In this document: piece after piece, positions 62,616 to 64,000 of the stretch
Numbering within the stretch: the stretch's first letter is position 1
Layout: each line of letters opens with the position of its first letter
From: JAEKNW01 sp963678375
Lineage (GTDB): Bacteria > Cloacimonadota > Cloacimonadia > Cloacimonadales > JAFGVF01
Reading direction: 5' to 3'
Length of the DNA: 64,000 nt
Assembly: GCA_963678375.2 (NCBI GenBank)
Contig: OY782831.1
Coordinates: forward strand, 992,001-1,056,000
The notes under the pieces: model-generated
Told to the model about the DNA's origin: nothing
Database searches by the model: none
The model's input: the letters and a program-made list of their open reading frames with translations, nothing else
Program-made: the position numbers and the translations under genes

Positions 62616-63899
62616 CTATTTCAAGTTATAGAAAGCATCCATACCAGGATAGATAGCAGTTTCTTCTAATTCTGATTCGATTCTTAAGAGCTGGTTATAC
62701 TTAGCAATTCTTTCTGATCTGCAAAGAGAACCAGTCTTTATTTGTCCTGCATTCACAGCTACAGCAAGATCAGCAATGAAACTATCTTCAGTTTCACCTG
62801 ATCTATGAGAAATGATGTTAGTGAATCCAGCCTTTTTAGCCATCTCAATAGTATTTAAAGTTTCGGTTAAAGAACCTATTTGATTAAGTTTAATCAAGAT
62901 AGAATTAGCTGCATCTTCTTTGATGCCTCTTTTCAATCTTTCAACGTTAGTAACAAAAAGGTCGTCTCCAACAATTTGAATCTTCTTACCTAACTTTTGT
63001 TTGAAAAGTTTAAAACCTTCCCAATCATCTTCAGCTAATCCATCTTCAATAGAGATAATAGGATACTTATCGCATAAGTATACCCAGTAATCAACCATCT
63101 CAGCTGAAGTAAGTTTTCTATTTTCAGATTTTAAGTTATACATTCCATCTTCATAAAATTCTGAGGCAGCAGGATCTAATGCTATCATTATATCTTGTCC
63201 TGGTTTATAGCCTGCATTCTCAATGGCTTTGACAATAACTTCTAAAGCCTCTTCATTAGATTTTAAATCAGGAGCAAAACCACCTTCATCACCTACTGCT
63301 GTTGATAATTTCTCTTCTTTAAGATATGTTTTAAGAGCATGGAATATTTCTGTATTCATCCTTAAACCTTCACTAAAAGAAGAAGCATTAACAGGCATAA
63401 TCATAAATTCTTGTAAGTCTACATTATTATCAGCATGAGAGCCACCATTGATAATATTAGACATTGGAACAGGTAGTGTTCTGGCATTAGTTCCACCAAT
63501 ATATCTATAAAGAGGCATATCTTGTTCCCAAGCAGCTGCTCTGGCTACTGCCAGTGATACACCTAAAATAGCATTGGCTCCTAATTTTGATTTATTAGGA
63601 GTTCCATCTAAATCTATCATAATCTGATCAATGAGGGCTTGTTCTGTTACTTCCATTCCAACTACTTCAGGTGCGATTATATCGTTAACATTTGCTACTG
63701 CTTTTAAAACACCTTTTCCAAGATAGCGTTTTTTATCGCCATCTCTAAGTTCGACCGCTTCATGCTCACCTGTTGAAGCACCACTTGGTACTGCTGCAGT
63801 AGCCAAGATACCAGCCTCTGTAAACACTTCTACTTCGACAGTTGGATTTCCTCTTGAATCAAGAATCTCTCTTCCATAAATACTAACTATATTCGACAT
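62616..63899 (-). CDS. eno: Enolase
   Basis: A 427-residue glycolytic enzyme that converts 2-phosphoglycerate to phosphoenolpyruvate. Motifs: REILDSRGNPTVEVEV, VPSGASTGEHEAVELRDGD, GANAILGVSLAVARAA, MNIINGGSHADN-type loop (PMSNIINGGSHADNNVD), AVGDEGGFAPD, the metal ligand in IEDGLAEDDWEG, VGDDLFVTN and the signature ILIKLNQIGSLTET with SHRSGETEDSFIADLAV. Length is normal. It starts at ATG with GGAGG-like AATGGAGG upstream and ends at a strong terminator. Confidence 0.98.
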   Translation of the reverse strand: MSNIVSIYGREILDSRGNPTVEVEVFTEAGILATAAVPSGASTGEHEAVELRDGDKKRYLGKGVLKAVANVNDIIAPEVVGMEVTEQALIDQIMIDLDGTPNKSKLGANAILGVSLAVARAAAWEQDMPLYRYIGGTNARTLPVPMSNIINGGSHADNNVDLQEFMIMPVNASSFSEGLRMNTEIFHALKTYLKEEKLSTAVGDEGGFAPDLKSNEEALEVIVKAIENAGYKPGQDIMIALDPAASEFYEDGMYNLKSENRKLTSAEMVDYWVYLCDKYPIISIEDGLAEDDWEGFKLFKQKLGKKIQIVGDDLFVTNVERLKRGIKEDAANSILIKLNQIGSLTETLNTIEMAKKAGFTNIISHRSGETEDSFIADLAVAVNAGQIKTGSLCRSERIAKYNQLLRIESELEETAIYPGMDAFYNLK

Positions 63900-63931
63900 T
63901 AAGCCTCCATTTTCTTTATCTTTTTATAGTA

Positions 63932-64000
63932 TTAACTTGGGTTAACACCAAAAATTTCTTTCATAGTTTTCACTGAACCGAGCATTGCTGTTGCTTCATA
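63932..64000 (-). CDS. 3' end of an unidentified gene
   Basis: The last 22 codons of a minus-strand gene that continues beyond the window: the reading ends YEATAMLGSVKTMKEIFGV and NPS, then TAA at 63932-63934. The peptide is not enough to name a family. It lies 32 bases before the enolase ATG, so it may be co-transcribed with eno. Confidence 0.55.
   Translation of the reverse strand, partial: YEATAMLGSVKTMKEIFGVNPS

Overview
The window is low-GC bacterial chromosome, gene-dense, with most genes on the minus strand. Three traits point to the FCB side of the Bacteria. Two large secreted proteins share a C-terminal NYPNPFNP...TT-type sorting tail. Lipoproteins with short lipoboxes are common. 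A lysine 5,6-aminomutase gene pair suggests an amino-acid fermenter. The best guess is a Candidatus Cloacimonadota-like organism, inferred from gene content only. There is no phage, insertion sequence with a transposase, CRISPR array, tRNA or 16S/23S rRNA gene that I can support.

Layout. 1-2975: tripartite RND efflux operon (TolC-like, adaptor, RND pump cut by the window edge). 3179-6316: two orphan lipoproteins flanking a PLP ornithine/lysine decarboxylase that has a short leader ORF and a hairpin over its ribosome binding site. 6428-8372: nadC, a coiled-coil zinc-ribbon protein and RNase P RNA. 8557-15271: an operon purC / receiver / mazG / histidine kinase / nnr / lamin-tail secreted protein, joining two-component signalling to nucleotide and NAD(P)H housekeeping. 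15759-17421: a divergent receiver and a UvrC-N-like protein. 17615-31897: a complete type IV pilus locus (pilC, pilB, Ig-like lipoprotein, pilQ, pilP, pilO, pilN, pilM, a DUF4900-like giant, two prepilins, pilT, pilA), with a sigma-54-like promoter before the pilin.

32105-38852 (plus strand): a parvulin-type lipoprotein foldase, EF-G, class II fructose-bisphosphate aldolase and GAPDH. 38895-44022: a small Cys-rich protein, a membrane protein, a FetAB-like ABC exporter and a long SNF2 helicase. 44224-46545: lysine 5,6-aminomutase. 46772-49471 and 60206-62491: secreted proteins with the shared sorting tail. 49961-52200: a minimal Fe-S operon (Rrf2 regulator, cysteine desulfurase, IscU scaffold with an extra C-terminal domain). 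52851-59157: SRP RNA and an AddAB-like helicase-nuclease pair. 59330-59755: a repetitive helical lipoprotein. 62616-63899: enolase, followed by the 3' end of an unidentified gene.

The intergenic DNA carries at least two small dispersed palindromic repeat families, one 291-bp element bounded by inverted repeats, and one 28-bp perfect palindrome. The most interesting observations are the decarboxylase leader ORF with its Shine-Dalgarno-masking hairpin, the UvrC-like protein that has lost its catalytic glutamate but kept the cysteine cluster, the IscU fusion, and the uncharacterised repeat families.
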